Source: Rhizorhapis sp036570425 (GTDB lineage Bacteria; Pseudomonadota; Alphaproteobacteria; Sphingomonadales; Sphingomonadaceae). From it: a stretch of DNA of 64,000 nt. The position numbers were made by a program, and so were the translations under genes. Positions 44,023 to 53,444 of this stretch are shown one piece after another. How positions within the stretch are numbered: the first letter of the stretch is position 1; each line of letters begins with the position of its first letter. The notes under the pieces were generated by a model. The model was given only the letters and a program-made list of their open reading frames with translations. It was not told where the DNA came from and made no database searches. The stretch lies in NCBI GenBank assembly GCA_036570425.1, contig DATCYF010000006.1:136578-200577 (forward strand), in the 5' to 3' direction.

Positions 44023-45015
44023 TCATATTCTACCTTCAGTCACCTCTTCGGTCTTTGCCGGACGATATATGCATCGAAATCCGATGTGTGAGGTCGAAGT
44101 GTCAACAGTCTGCGCATAGCGGGCGGCGGGGCGATAGCGTTGGCAATAGTTTTCGGCACAAAGATGCGAGCCGCCCTTTAGTACCTTTCGGGGGAAGGCG
44201 GCGCCGGGATCATTAGGATCATGACTGTCCTTTTCCTCACCGCCGCGTGGATTGCTGGGAATGCAGCAGGATGGCGCAATTTGACCGGTGGCTGCTTCAG
44301 AATACCAATCGGCGGTCCATTCCCAGACATTGGCGATCATGTCGTACAGGCCCAAACCGTTCGGCGGATAAGTCCGCACCGGCGATGTTCGCTCATATCC
44401 ATCGGTGAGGAGATTCTGCGATGGGAACAGCCCCTGCCAATAGTTAGCCATCATCACCCCCTCGGGCGCCAGCACGCTACCCCAGGCATAGGCAGCACGG
44501 TCAAGACCACCTCGCGCCGCATATTCCCATTCCGCCTCGGTCGGCAGTTCCTTGCCTGCCCATCCGGCATAGGCATGGGCATCCTCGTAAGCGATATGAA
44601 CGACAGGATGGTCGAGCAACGTGTCGATGGAACTGTCGGGGCCGGTCGGATGCCGCCAGTCTGCGCCAAAGCAGAAGGTCCACCATTGCAGCGGATCATT
44701 CAGGCGAACGGGCCCACGGGGCGGCACGAACAATGAAGAGCCGGCGCGCAGCATTGCTGGATCTGCGCCAGGATAAAGCGCCGGATCGGGAGCGGTTTCG
44801 GCTAATGTTACATATCCTGTGGCCGTGACAAAGGCGCTGAACTGCCGATTGGTAACAGGGGCAGTGTCAATCCAGAAATCGTCCACGCATACACGTCGCG
44901 CAGGCGCTTCTTCGGGATAATGGTCATCCGATCCCATCCAGAAGGTTCCGCCACGAATGAAGGCCATGTCCTCATATTCGATCGGCATGTAATCATGCAT
45001 GGCTTGCTTGGACAT
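44023..45015 (-). CDS. Formylglycine-generating enzyme (sulfatase-modifying factor)
   Basis: This enzyme oxidises the active-site Cys of type I sulfatases (C-x-P-x-R) to formylglycine. The 330-residue product has the FGE fold blocks FIRGGTFWMGSDD, PVTNRQFSAFV, LPTEAEWEYAARGG, NGLGLYDMIANVWEWTADWY, and the active-site pair Cys286/Cys291 in GGSHLCAENYCQRYRPAAR, matching the two copper-binding cysteines of aerobic FGE. No clear signal peptide is seen, so it would act in the cytoplasm before export. ATG 45015 is the family-like start; the upstream frame enters the receptor gene. It lies 82 bp after the TonB receptor gene. Three sulfatase genes in this window are obvious clients. Confidence 0.92.
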   Translation of the reverse strand: MSKQAMHDYMPIEYEDMAFIRGGTFWMGSDDHYPEEAPARRVCVDDFWIDTAPVTNRQFSAFVTATGYVTLAETAPDPALYPGADPAMLRAGSSLFVPPRGPVRLNDPLQWWTFCFGADWRHPTGPDSSIDTLLDHPVVHIAYEDAHAYAGWAGKELPTEAEWEYAARGGLDRAAYAWGSVLAPEGVMMANYWQGLFPSQNLLTDGYERTSPVRTYPPNGLGLYDMIANVWEWTADWYSEAATGQIAPSCCIPSNPRGGEEKDSHDPNDPGAAFPRKVLKGGSHLCAENYCQRYRPAARYAQTVDTSTSHIGFRCIYRPAKTEEVTEGRI

Positions 45016-45097
45016 CCCGTAATCCCATGAAATAGGCCCCGAATATAGGGAAAGGCGTGGCAGCTGTAAAACGCCACCACGCCCTTGGCTTGTGAGG

Positions 45098-47503
45098 TCA
45101 GAAGTTGAAACGCCCCGTGACACCCCAGGTCCGCGGTTCGCCCACATACACTGAGTTTACAGGTACGGACTTGAGCAACACGGAAGGGCTGGTGAAATAT
45201 CGCTCGCCAAACAGGTTGCGAACATAGACCCCCAGTGTCAGGCCGCTGCCGCCAATATCCTTCCAGTCCAGGCGGGTGTTTGCCAGTACATAACCCGGAA
45301 GGTTTTCACCGGACGCGCCGCCGAAATCGTCAGTCATAAACAGGTCCGCATTGAAAACCAGGTCGCTGTCGGCAGGATGGAAGGGCAGGACCCAACTGGT
45401 CGACATGGTTCCGGAGAAATTCGGTGTCGGCAGATTCACGTTCTCCTTGGAGAAGGTGAACCCCACGACCGGAGGCAGCGTAAAGGAATCAATCTTGCTG
45501 CGTGTATAGGCTCCGTTGAAAGAAACCGTGAGATTACGGGTCGGACTGACCGAAGCTTCGAGTTCTATGCCCCAGATGCTCTCATCCGCGACGCCCTGAC
45601 CGATCGAGGTGCGGCTCGGGAAATCAGGGGTCAGCGCCTGGGGAATGCCCGTACCCAGCACATTGATGCCCTGCAGCACGCCTTCATACTTCATGTAAAA
45701 GGCATCGATGTTGAAGTGCCCGCGCGCGCCCTGCAGCTCGAAACTGGTTTTCAGGCCGAGTTCGACATCGGTGACCTTTTCCTCTCCGCTTACCTGATAG
45801 GGACGGAAATCGGGACATTGGCCGGTGGCGGGCGGTGTGGTGAACTGACATCCCGGGGCTATGCCGCCTGTGGTATAGGGGCTTTCAAACAGCGGCGTGT
45901 TTGGCGCGCCTGCGCGGTAGCCCCGGCGCGAGACGATGTACAACAACGCATCATCACTCAACCGGTAGTCCAGACCAATGGTCCAGCTGGGCTCTTCTCC
46001 CTTGTAGCGGATGACACCTATGCCGTCGGTTGTGACGCCCAGGTTTCCTATAGCCTTGCAATCCTCGAAGGATGCAAACTGATTATCGGGGAACTGGCCG
46101 CCGCAGGCGGTGGTCTTGTCCCAACTGTAGCGAGCGCCGATATTCGCCTTCAGGCGATCGGTGAGGTCGATGCCAAGCTGTCCGAAAACGGCAAAGTTTC
46201 TATTGTCATAATGGGCCGTGACATTGGGCGTGGGCGCTGCCGCTGGCTGAAAAGCCTTAAACCCGTTACCCGAGGGACCGTGAGGCCGGTCATTATTGTA
46301 GAACGCGCCCACGATAATGTCGAAGCCTTCAAAATCACCCAAAATCTGGAATTCGTTGGTGATATACTCTCGGTCCTGGCGTCCCCCTGCCTGGAACAGA
46401 ACGAAGGGGATAGATGTCCCCGCTCCTGTTGGTAGCTGGAGTATCGGCGTCGCGCCGGTATTGATCGACTGCCTGACCAACGAGGTGACGTAGCCGAAGA
46501 TATTGCGGACAGTGAAGTTACCGAATTCCATGGATGTGTCGTTGACGACGGAGCGAAAGCGCGTCTTGGCGTATCCGCCATTTATGCCCCCGTCGTAAGC
46601 GCCATAAAAATTATCTTTCTGTACCTTTAGCAGGGGCTCGATCTGTGGATCCAGAATCGGCGACAGCGCCGGGACAGCGCCCCGGTTGTGGCGATAGAGA
46701 TAGAGGCCGCCCGCGCGCTCATCCGCCTGGTAGTAGCTGAATATGGTCTTGTTCGTGAGCCAGTCTGTTGGCTCCAGCAATAAAGAGGCGCGAAAACTAT
46801 CCTCATGGACATCGTCGAAGCCGGGCTTGCCCGGTTCCAGATTCTTCGTGCGCGGATCCTGCCGGCGGATCTGACCGGCAACGCGCAGCGCGCCGATGTC
46901 GCCAAACGGAATATTGATTGCGCCTTCCAACTCGCGATAGTCGAACCGTCCATAAGTGACCTTGGCGTAGCCTTCAAATTGTCGGGTAGGCGCCTGGGGA
47001 TTCATCAAAATGGCCCCTCCCAGCGTGTTGCGGCCGAAGAGTGTACCCTGTGGGCCCCTTAGGACCTGAATATTGGCCAAATCATAGGTCGGCACATTGC
47101 CCCCTTCAGCGGGGTAGGGGACGTCGGCGAAATATTGCACGACGCCCGCCGCGCCCGCTCCGATAGGCACTTTGCTTATACCACGCAACGAAATGGAGGT
47201 GCCGACCTTGCCGCCCTCGGCGCCGAAGCGCAGGCCGGGCGTAATGGTGTTGAGATCGGATAGGGATTGGACAGTGCTGCGCTCTAGCGCCGCCGAAGAA
47301 AAGGCGGTGATGGCTACGGGAACGTCCTGAAGGTTTTCCTCGCGCCGCCGGGCCGTTACGACGATGTCGCCAGCCAAGCCACTGGTGGAGCTTTGTGCTG
47401 CCGCTGGCGATACTGTTGAGAGCTGGTCCTGTGCCCACCCCGGAGCGGTCGTCGCCACAAAGGCGATACTGCTGAGCAACGTCGTTATTTTCTTGTTGAT
47501 CAT
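45098..47503 (-). CDS. TonB-dependent outer-membrane receptor, sulfatase-linked
   Basis: This 801-residue receptor has a signal peptide (ITTLLSSIAFVATTAPGWA), the plug start DIVVTARRREENLQDVPVAIT, plug motif VLRGPQGTLFGRNTLGGAI and a barrel ending WGVTGRFNF with a terminal Phe. The start at 47503 follows a strong AGGGAGGGAAG site. It is sandwiched between an arylsulfatase gene (50 bp upstream) and the FGE gene (82 bp downstream), so it likely imports the sulfated compound or its desulfated product. It is related to, but clearly distinct from, the receptor at 34217-36667. Confidence 0.95.
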   Translation of the reverse strand: MINKKITTLLSSIAFVATTAPGWAQDQLSTVSPAAAQSSTSGLAGDIVVTARRREENLQDVPVAITAFSSAALERSTVQSLSDLNTITPGLRFGAEGGKVGTSISLRGISKVPIGAGAAGVVQYFADVPYPAEGGNVPTYDLANIQVLRGPQGTLFGRNTLGGAILMNPQAPTRQFEGYAKVTYGRFDYRELEGAINIPFGDIGALRVAGQIRRQDPRTKNLEPGKPGFDDVHEDSFRASLLLEPTDWLTNKTIFSYYQADERAGGLYLYRHNRGAVPALSPILDPQIEPLLKVQKDNFYGAYDGGINGGYAKTRFRSVVNDTSMEFGNFTVRNIFGYVTSLVRQSINTGATPILQLPTGAGTSIPFVLFQAGGRQDREYITNEFQILGDFEGFDIIVGAFYNNDRPHGPSGNGFKAFQPAAAPTPNVTAHYDNRNFAVFGQLGIDLTDRLKANIGARYSWDKTTACGGQFPDNQFASFEDCKAIGNLGVTTDGIGVIRYKGEEPSWTIGLDYRLSDDALLYIVSRRGYRAGAPNTPLFESPYTTGGIAPGCQFTTPPATGQCPDFRPYQVSGEEKVTDVELGLKTSFELQGARGHFNIDAFYMKYEGVLQGINVLGTGIPQALTPDFPSRTSIGQGVADESIWGIELEASVSPTRNLTVSFNGAYTRSKIDSFTLPPVVGFTFSKENVNLPTPNFSGTMSTSWVLPFHPADSDLVFNADLFMTDDFGGASGENLPGYVLANTRLDWKDIGGSGLTLGVYVRNLFGERYFTSPSVLLKSVPVNSVYVGEPRTWGVTGRFNF

Positions 47504-47553
47504 ATTCTTCCCTCCCTGATTATAGCCCGATTGTTTCCCCACTCACTCGGGCA

Positions 47554-49953
47554 CTATTGTTTGTTGTCTTTGCGTGCGAGATCGCCGGTAGTGCCCGGCG
47601 CACCCAATAAGACGTCGATGTTGATGATTTTTCCTCCAAAAGCGCCGTCTTTGGCATAATCCTCCGTTACGGGCACTCCGGTATCGCGGCCCAGATCGAA
47701 GGTTTCGCCAAGGCCTGCTGGGCGCATAATCGTGGCAGGCATGTGGCTTTCGGCGACCATCTCCCCGTTAACGGCAATGCGCATAGTGCCGCCGCTACGC
47801 AGTGCAGGGGTGTCGGGGCTGAAGCTGTATTCAACGCGGTTCTTCCCCGGCTGCAAAGCCGCGGGCGCAATCGTCCGATATTGTTCGCCGGGCCGCTGAG
47901 ACAGGGCCTGTACGACTGCGGGTCGACCGTCCTTCAAATAAAAGCTCCAGCCGCCAAACCAACTGCCATTCGCGACCAGAACGCCCGTCTGGGCCGACTG
48001 CGTCACCTCTATGTCGGCAGTCAGCCGGAATGGACGCCTGGCGAAGGACGGCGCCGCATGAAGGGCCACGCTCACGTCCTTGCCCCAATATTGAAAATGA
48101 TTGCGGTTCTGGTCATGGGCTATGGCGCTGTCGATCCCGCGCGCAAAGGCGAACCGGTCATCAAGCGGGAAGACATGATTTCTCTCGGCTTCCCGGTCGA
48201 ACAAGGCCTTCATTTCGGCCAATTTGGCCGGATTTGAAGGCGCCAGATCCTTTGCCTGGCTGAAGTCAGCGCGAAGGTTGAACAGTTCCCATTCATAGTC
48301 GGTATCCGCGCTGCCCGCGGGAGCCAGATCTTCCCATGGCATGCGGCGTGGTCGGGTATTGGCAAGCCAGCCATCGGCGTAAATGCCGCGATTGGCCGTG
48401 ACTTCGAAATACTGGACCTTGTGCCTTTCGGCGGCCTTGGGATCAGTCACGCTATAGAGCAGGCTAGTGCCATCAATCGGTTGTTGCGTAACACCGTTCA
48501 CCATGGAGGGGGCCTTCACTCCAGCGGCTTCCAACAGGGTCGGCATGACATCGGTGACATGGGCAAATTGGGACCGGATTTCACCGCCATGCGCAATGCG
48601 GCTGGGCCAGGACAGCACCATGCCATTGCGCACGCCCCCAAGATGGGATGAAACCTGCTTCATCCAGCGAAGCGGGGTGTTCATTGCCCACGCCCACGCT
48701 GCCGAATAATTCTGGTAGGATTTGGGACCGCCCATCTCATCCAGCATGGCTGTCAGGCTGTCGACATCATCCTTTATCCCGTTGGCGATGGCTCCCATTT
48801 CGTTGCTCGTTCCGGGCGGGCCTGCCTCGCCGCTGGCGCCGTTATCGCCCTCGATAAAGAGAATGAGCGTGTTGTCACGTTCTCCCTCCCGATCGATCTC
48901 ATCCAGGATACGGCCAAGTTGTGTGTCCTGATAGGCAAGCGTTGCGGCCGCAACTTCCATCATTCGCGCGTGGACGCGCTTTTCCTTGGATGACAGGCTG
49001 TCCCAAGCGGGCAGTTCAGCTGGACGGGGCGTCAGCACGGTTGATCCGGGAATGATGCCAGCCTTCTTCTGGCGGGCAAAACTTTCTTCGCGAACCTTGT
49101 CCCATCCCTGGTCAAAGGCACCGCGGAAACGATTGATCCACTCGGCTGGAACCTGATGCGGCGCATGGGTAGTGCCCGGCGCCAGGTAGAGGAGATAGGG
49201 TTTGTCCGGTGCGGCGGCATTTTGGTTGCGTAGCCAGCGAACCGCGTCGTCGGCCAGCACATGGTCCAGCGTTTCACCCTCGGGCAATACATTGCCGTCA
49301 AGCGGCGTGATACCGCGGTAAAGACGGGGATGCCACTGATCCAAGTCGCCGCCAATGAAGCCGAAGAAATATTCGAAGCCAAGTCCGGTGGGCCACAGAT
49401 CGAACGGGCCAGAGGCGCTGGTCTGCCAGGAAGGGACGTTATGATGCTTGCCAAAAAATGCCGTATTATAGCCATTCTGACGCAAGACCTCAGCAACGCT
49501 TGCGGCGCTCTTTGGAATTTCCGCCAGATACCCCGGAAAGCCCGTGGCAACATCAACGATATTGCCTGTCGCTACAGCATGCTGATTGCGGCCAGTGAGC
49601 AGTGCAGCACGTGTGGGGGAACAAATGCCGGCCGTGTGGAAACGATTATAGCGCAGGCCCGCATCAGCCAGACGCTGGAGATTGGGGGTGGGGATTGGCC
49701 CGCCAAAAACGCTGGAGGCGGCAAAACCGGCATCATCGGTCATGATGAGGAAGATATTGGGCGCGCCCTTTGGTGCCTTCACGGGCTGCGGCCATGCAGC
49801 GGATGAATCGGACAGAACACGCCCAACCTTCCCCTTGAATGGCTCTGCGGGACGGGGAAGAACCGGCCCGGCACTGCTTATATTGCCCTGCGCCACGGCG
49901 CTTGATGACAGCAAAAGCGCGACCGTAATTCCGCTACATATCGTTCGTTTCAT
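47554..49953 (-). CDS. Arylsulfatase, long form
   Basis: This is a 799-residue type I sulfatase with an Ala/Gln signal peptide end (LLLSSSAVAQG), so periplasmic. Cys111 in CSPTRAALLTGR is the residue converted to formylglycine. Calcium ligands are in MTDDAGFA and EGDNGAS; the Lys-His pair is in FGKHHNVP. The C-terminal ~220 residues after the alkaline-phosphatase-like core form a beta-rich accessory domain (FRLTADIEV, FYLKDGRPAVV, RIAVNGEMVAE). About 790-residue arylsulfatases of this kind occur in mycobacteria. It is the first gene of the sulfatase-receptor-FGE unit and faces a TetR gene across 122 bp. Confidence 0.93.
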   Translation of the reverse strand: MKRTICSGITVALLLSSSAVAQGNISSAGPVLPRPAEPFKGKVGRVLSDSSAAWPQPVKAPKGAPNIFLIMTDDAGFAASSVFGGPIPTPNLQRLADAGLRYNRFHTAGICSPTRAALLTGRNQHAVATGNIVDVATGFPGYLAEIPKSAASVAEVLRQNGYNTAFFGKHHNVPSWQTSASGPFDLWPTGLGFEYFFGFIGGDLDQWHPRLYRGITPLDGNVLPEGETLDHVLADDAVRWLRNQNAAAPDKPYLLYLAPGTTHAPHQVPAEWINRFRGAFDQGWDKVREESFARQKKAGIIPGSTVLTPRPAELPAWDSLSSKEKRVHARMMEVAAATLAYQDTQLGRILDEIDREGERDNTLILFIEGDNGASGEAGPPGTSNEMGAIANGIKDDVDSLTAMLDEMGGPKSYQNYSAAWAWAMNTPLRWMKQVSSHLGGVRNGMVLSWPSRIAHGGEIRSQFAHVTDVMPTLLEAAGVKAPSMVNGVTQQPIDGTSLLYSVTDPKAAERHKVQYFEVTANRGIYADGWLANTRPRRMPWEDLAPAGSADTDYEWELFNLRADFSQAKDLAPSNPAKLAEMKALFDREAERNHVFPLDDRFAFARGIDSAIAHDQNRNHFQYWGKDVSVALHAAPSFARRPFRLTADIEVTQSAQTGVLVANGSWFGGWSFYLKDGRPAVVQALSQRPGEQYRTIAPAALQPGKNRVEYSFSPDTPALRSGGTMRIAVNGEMVAESHMPATIMRPAGLGETFDLGRDTGVPVTEDYAKDGAFGGKIINIDVLLGAPGTTGDLARKDNKQ

Positions 49954-50017
49954 CCGCTGCCCTCCCCTGCGCCGCCATGTTGGGACCCATTTTCATTGTT
50001 GAATTTAAATCAGGCGA

Positions 50018-50037
50018 GTTAAATCACGTGTTTTAAC
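50018..50037. promoter_or_regulatory. Candidate TetR operator between sulfatase and TetR gene
   Basis: GTTAAATCACGTGTTTTAAC is an imperfect 20-bp palindrome (18 of 20 positions symmetric) with arms GTTAAA/TTTAAC and a CACGTG centre. It lies midway in the 122-bp gap between divergent starts at 49953 and 50076. A related half-site AATTTAAAT lies just left (50002-50010). Position and symmetry fit autoregulated TetR control of both directions. Confidence 0.65.
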
Positions 50038-50075
50038 GCATTGAGCCTATCGAAAGGTTGGCTATAGGAAGGCCC

Positions 50076-50732
50076 ATGCGAATTGCTCCTGTCTCCTTGG
50101 TCAAGCGCTCTCACGTCACCGCCGCGCCACGCATCTTGCAGGCAGCCGAAGATTGCTTTGGCGAGCATGGAATTGATGCTGTTTCCCTGCGGCAGATTGC
50201 GATTGCGGCGGGGCAGGGCAACACTGCCGCCGTTCAATATCATTTTGGTTCCAAGGAAGGATTGCTCGAAGCGATCTTCCAGCACCGTCTCCCGGCAATC
50301 GATCAGCGTAGAAAGGCGCTGATAGAAACGTTGGACCCACAGCAACGCACTCAGGTTCGCAGCCTTCTCAAGATCATCTTCCAGCCGATATGGGAAATCC
50401 GTAACGCGCAGGGGCGACCAAGTTATGCGCTGTTTTTGCGAAGGCTGAACAATACGACTGGCATGCCCCCCGAATGGCGCAGGGCGGCCGATCGCGCCCC
50501 TGTCACCTCTCAGACGGTAAACTATCTTCGGCATTGTATGTCGGACGTAAGCCCTGCTGCCCAGGATTTCAGAATATTGCTCGTAACCAGCCTGATACTT
50601 GACGCATTCTGGAAAGCCGACACAGTCCGTAGCGATGGCATAGCTGCATCTCTTCTCATTTCGACGGCTCTGGACATGAGTTGCGCTGCCATTCAGTGCG
50701 CGGAAAGTGAAGCGCCGGAACCGGGATTTTGA
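50076..50732 (+). CDS. TetR/AcrR family transcriptional regulator
   Basis: This 218-residue repressor-type regulator has the TetR helix-turn-helix near residues 20-65: ILQAAEDCFGEHGIDAVSLRQIAIAAGQGNTAAVQYHFGSKEGLLEAIF. The C-terminal ligand domain is of the type often paired with catabolic genes. ATG 50076 is chosen because AGGAAGG lies 4 bp upstream; TTG 50058 lies before that site. Divergent from the long arylsulfatase, it most likely controls the sulfatase-receptor-FGE operon in response to the substrate. It is a paralog of the regulator at 53445. Confidence 0.9.
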   Translation: MRIAPVSLVKRSHVTAAPRILQAAEDCFGEHGIDAVSLRQIAIAAGQGNTAAVQYHFGSKEGLLEAIFQHRLPAIDQRRKALIETLDPQQRTQVRSLLKIIFQPIWEIRNAQGRPSYALFLRRLNNTTGMPPEWRRAADRAPVTSQTVNYLRHCMSDVSPAAQDFRILLVTSLILDAFWKADTVRSDGIAASLLISTALDMSCAAIQCAESEAPEPGF

Positions 50733-50945
50733 AGGCGAACTCATGAAGACGGTGTTTCACCACAGCTTTCGTCGACGGATATGTCGAGCAGTCTGAAGAT
50801 AGCAGATCCGTGGTCTCATGCATTTGCAGCTTGTTGATTGCAGCGCGGTAGCTGCGGGCAGACAATGACGGGGGTGCGCAATCATATGAAGAGGATTGGG
50901 TAAAGGTGCCAATCCCCACCAAACGTCTTGTAGACATTGCCCGGA

Positions 50946-53303
50946 TCATTGTCCGGCCCCCAATGTGATGCGAACGCTCTTTATCTCACCGTCGAAATGG
51001 GGTGTTCCGGCATAGTCCATCACGGGACGGCCATTGTCATCGCCGATGTCGAATGTTTCGCCCGGACCGGCGGTAAGCACGCTGACGCGGCCAATTCGGC
51101 CCTGGCCTATGGATTGCCCGTTGGCCGTCATGGTCAAGATGCCGCCCGATCCGGGTTTCGTGCTGTCCGGAATGAAAACGAACCCAAGGTTTTGCGTGCC
51201 GGCAGGAAGCGGGGCCGACGCCTGTATGCTGAACTGATCCGCCTCCGCGCTGGACGCCGCGTGGGTAGCGATCGGGCGGCCATTGCGAAGAGCGAATGAC
51301 CACCCGCCCAGATTGCTACCCGTAGCCACCAGCGCACCATTCGCTTTGTCGGGAACGATAATGTCGCAATTGATGGTAAAGCCACCGGCGAGCATGGGCT
51401 GTTTTGCCCAGGCAAGACTTACATCGCCTCCCCAGAAAACATAATTGGCGCGAGGCGGCTCTGGCCGGCGCATTCGCGCGGCCTCTACAGGATCAAGATT
51501 GGCGCGGAACGGATACACATTGTTGCGCTTTGCCTCTGAATCGAAAAGCGCTTTAAGGTCTGCCAGCCTTTTTGGTTCGCTCGCGGCAAGATCCTTCGTC
51601 TGCGCAAAGTCATTCTTCAAATCATAAAGCGACCAGGTGAAATCTTGCGGCTGGATTGCCGACGAAAGCTCCCACGGCATTCGCCCCGGATTAGTGGAAG
51701 CGAGCCATCCGTCTCGGTAGATTGCCCGGTTGCCCAGCAATTCAAAATATTGCACGTCATGGCGTCCTGGCAGGTTGGGGCCCTTGAATGTATACGTCAT
51801 GCTCACGCCGTCCAGGCTGTGCTGTGTACTGCCGTCGACGATTTTGGGCGCTGGCACGCCCGCTGCTTCCAGCAATGTCGGCATGATATCATTGACATGA
51901 TGGAACTGGTCACGAATGTCCTCGGGTTGATTGATATGTCCAGGCCATGTCACGACAAGACCGTTACGCGTTCCGCCCAGATGGGATGCGATCTGCTTGA
52001 ACAGGGGGAAGGGCGCATTCATCGCCCAGGCCCAGCCTGCTGGATATACCTGATAGGTATCTGGTCCTCCCATCTTGTCGATATTGTGCAATTGTTCTTC
52101 GAACGATTGATCCGGGTTCCCTGTAAGCTTGGCCAGTTCATTAAAGGTGCCTTCGGGCCCACCCTCGCCACTGGCGCCATTGTCGCCTTCGATAAACACG
52201 ATCAATGTATTGGATAGCTGCCCCGTCCGTTCCAGTTCGTCGAGCAGACGACCGAACTGATCGTCCTGATACGCCAGCATGGCGGCATAAACTTCCATAT
52301 AACGGGCATAGAGTCGTTTGCGGTCGGGACTGAGACTGTCCCAAGCGGGAAGCTGCGCCGGTCTGGGTGTAACATCAGTGCCGTTCGGAACAATGCCCAT
52401 GGTTTCCTGACGGGCAACCGTCTGGGCCCGCTGGGCGTCCCAGCCGTTGTCGAACTTGCCTTTGAAGCGAGCGATCCATTCGGGCGGGGCCTGATGCGGG
52501 GCATGGGCAGAACCCGGCGCATAATAGAGAAAGAATGGTTTTTCAGGCGCTGCAGCATGCTGGCGGTGCAGCCATCGGATAGCATGATCGACGAGGTCCT
52601 TGTCCAGCATCAAGGCCGGATCCCGCCCCTCCAGACTCACGGGTTGGGTGCCGTGATAGAGCGTGGGCCGGAACTGATCGGTTTCCGCACCGATGAAGCC
52701 GTAAAATTCCTCGAAGCCGAGACCGGTTGGCCAATGAGAAAAGGGCCCCGCCATACTGGATTCGTTCCCGGGCACATTATGATGCTTGCCAAACCATGCG
52801 GTGCTGTAGCCATTGCCCAAAAGAATGCGGCCTATCGTCGCGGATGTAGCCGGTATCTCTCCATTGTAGCCCGGAAACCCCATGGCAATGTCGGTCAGCG
52901 CCCCTGTGCCGACACCATGATGGTTGCGGCCGGTCAGCAGCGCAGCACGGGTTGGCGAACACATCGCTGTTGTATGGAAATTATTGTACCGCGCACCCTG
53001 CTTGGCCAGGCGGTCGAGATTGGGCGTCGGGATTGGCCCGCCAAAGGTGCTGGATGCGCCGAAGCCAACATCGTCAGTCATGACCAACAAGATGTTAGGC
53101 GCGTCTTGCGGCGCCTTTACCAATTGAGACCAGACGGGAGTGGACTGATCCAAAGCCGGTTTCATCACGCCAGTGAAGGGCTGAGGTGGCACAGGCAATA
53201 TTTCGCGCCCGGTCTGATCGGGTGCCGCGGCCGATGCCGTGCTACCTATCGCCAGGCCTCCACAAAGGGCCGTCACGAAAAAAGTTGATATCCCCGCCCG
53301 CAT
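50946..53303 (-). CDS. Arylsulfatase, long form, second copy
   Basis: This 785-residue type I sulfatase is a paralog of the one at 47554-49953 across its full length, including the C-terminal beta-rich domain (FTINCDIIVPDKANGALVA, SFALRNGRPIA, LTMTANGQSIGQG). Formylglycine Cys115 is in CSPTRAALLTGR; metal ligands in MTDDVGFG and EGDNGAS; FGKHHNVPG gives Lys-His. A signal peptide (FFVTALCGGLAIGSTASA) makes it periplasmic. ATG 53303 follows GGGAGAGAG; the earlier ATGs do not. It is a single-gene unit facing its own TetR across 141 bp, with no receptor or FGE of its own. Confidence 0.93.
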   Translation of the reverse strand: MRAGISTFFVTALCGGLAIGSTASAAAPDQTGREILPVPPQPFTGVMKPALDQSTPVWSQLVKAPQDAPNILLVMTDDVGFGASSTFGGPIPTPNLDRLAKQGARYNNFHTTAMCSPTRAALLTGRNHHGVGTGALTDIAMGFPGYNGEIPATSATIGRILLGNGYSTAWFGKHHNVPGNESSMAGPFSHWPTGLGFEEFYGFIGAETDQFRPTLYHGTQPVSLEGRDPALMLDKDLVDHAIRWLHRQHAAAPEKPFFLYYAPGSAHAPHQAPPEWIARFKGKFDNGWDAQRAQTVARQETMGIVPNGTDVTPRPAQLPAWDSLSPDRKRLYARYMEVYAAMLAYQDDQFGRLLDELERTGQLSNTLIVFIEGDNGASGEGGPEGTFNELAKLTGNPDQSFEEQLHNIDKMGGPDTYQVYPAGWAWAMNAPFPLFKQIASHLGGTRNGLVVTWPGHINQPEDIRDQFHHVNDIMPTLLEAAGVPAPKIVDGSTQHSLDGVSMTYTFKGPNLPGRHDVQYFELLGNRAIYRDGWLASTNPGRMPWELSSAIQPQDFTWSLYDLKNDFAQTKDLAASEPKRLADLKALFDSEAKRNNVYPFRANLDPVEAARMRRPEPPRANYVFWGGDVSLAWAKQPMLAGGFTINCDIIVPDKANGALVATGSNLGGWSFALRNGRPIATHAASSAEADQFSIQASAPLPAGTQNLGFVFIPDSTKPGSGGILTMTANGQSIGQGRIGRVSVLTAGPGETFDIGDDNGRPVMDYAGTPHFDGEIKSVRITLGAGQ

Positions 53304-53347
53304 TTCTCTCTCCCTTTCGCTTGGCCGCTGCTGCGGGTCCATAGCGT

Positions 53348-53400
53348 GCATGTAACATGTTCTTTTTTTCAGGCATGTGCCTTAATAATTGACATGTTGC
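53348..53400. promoter_or_regulatory. Cluster of CATGT boxes between second sulfatase and TetR
   Basis: Within 53 bp there are four CATGT elements: 53349-53353, 53356-53360, 53374-53378 and 53393-53397. They include the palindromes AACATGTT (53354-53361) and AGGCA-TG-TGCCT (53371-53382). The starts at spacings 7, 18 and 19 put the last three on nearly the same helix face spacing. It lies in the 141-bp divergent gap and is a plausible site for the adjacent TetR. It differs from the operator at 50018. Confidence 0.5.
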
Positions 53401-53444
53401 TAAGGGTTGGATCAAGGAGATGTCAAGCATCAAGTGAGAGAGAT

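Noticed and set aside
45377..46435. 352-codon plus-strand frame
   Set aside because: Antisense to the TonB receptor; no motif and no ribosome site.
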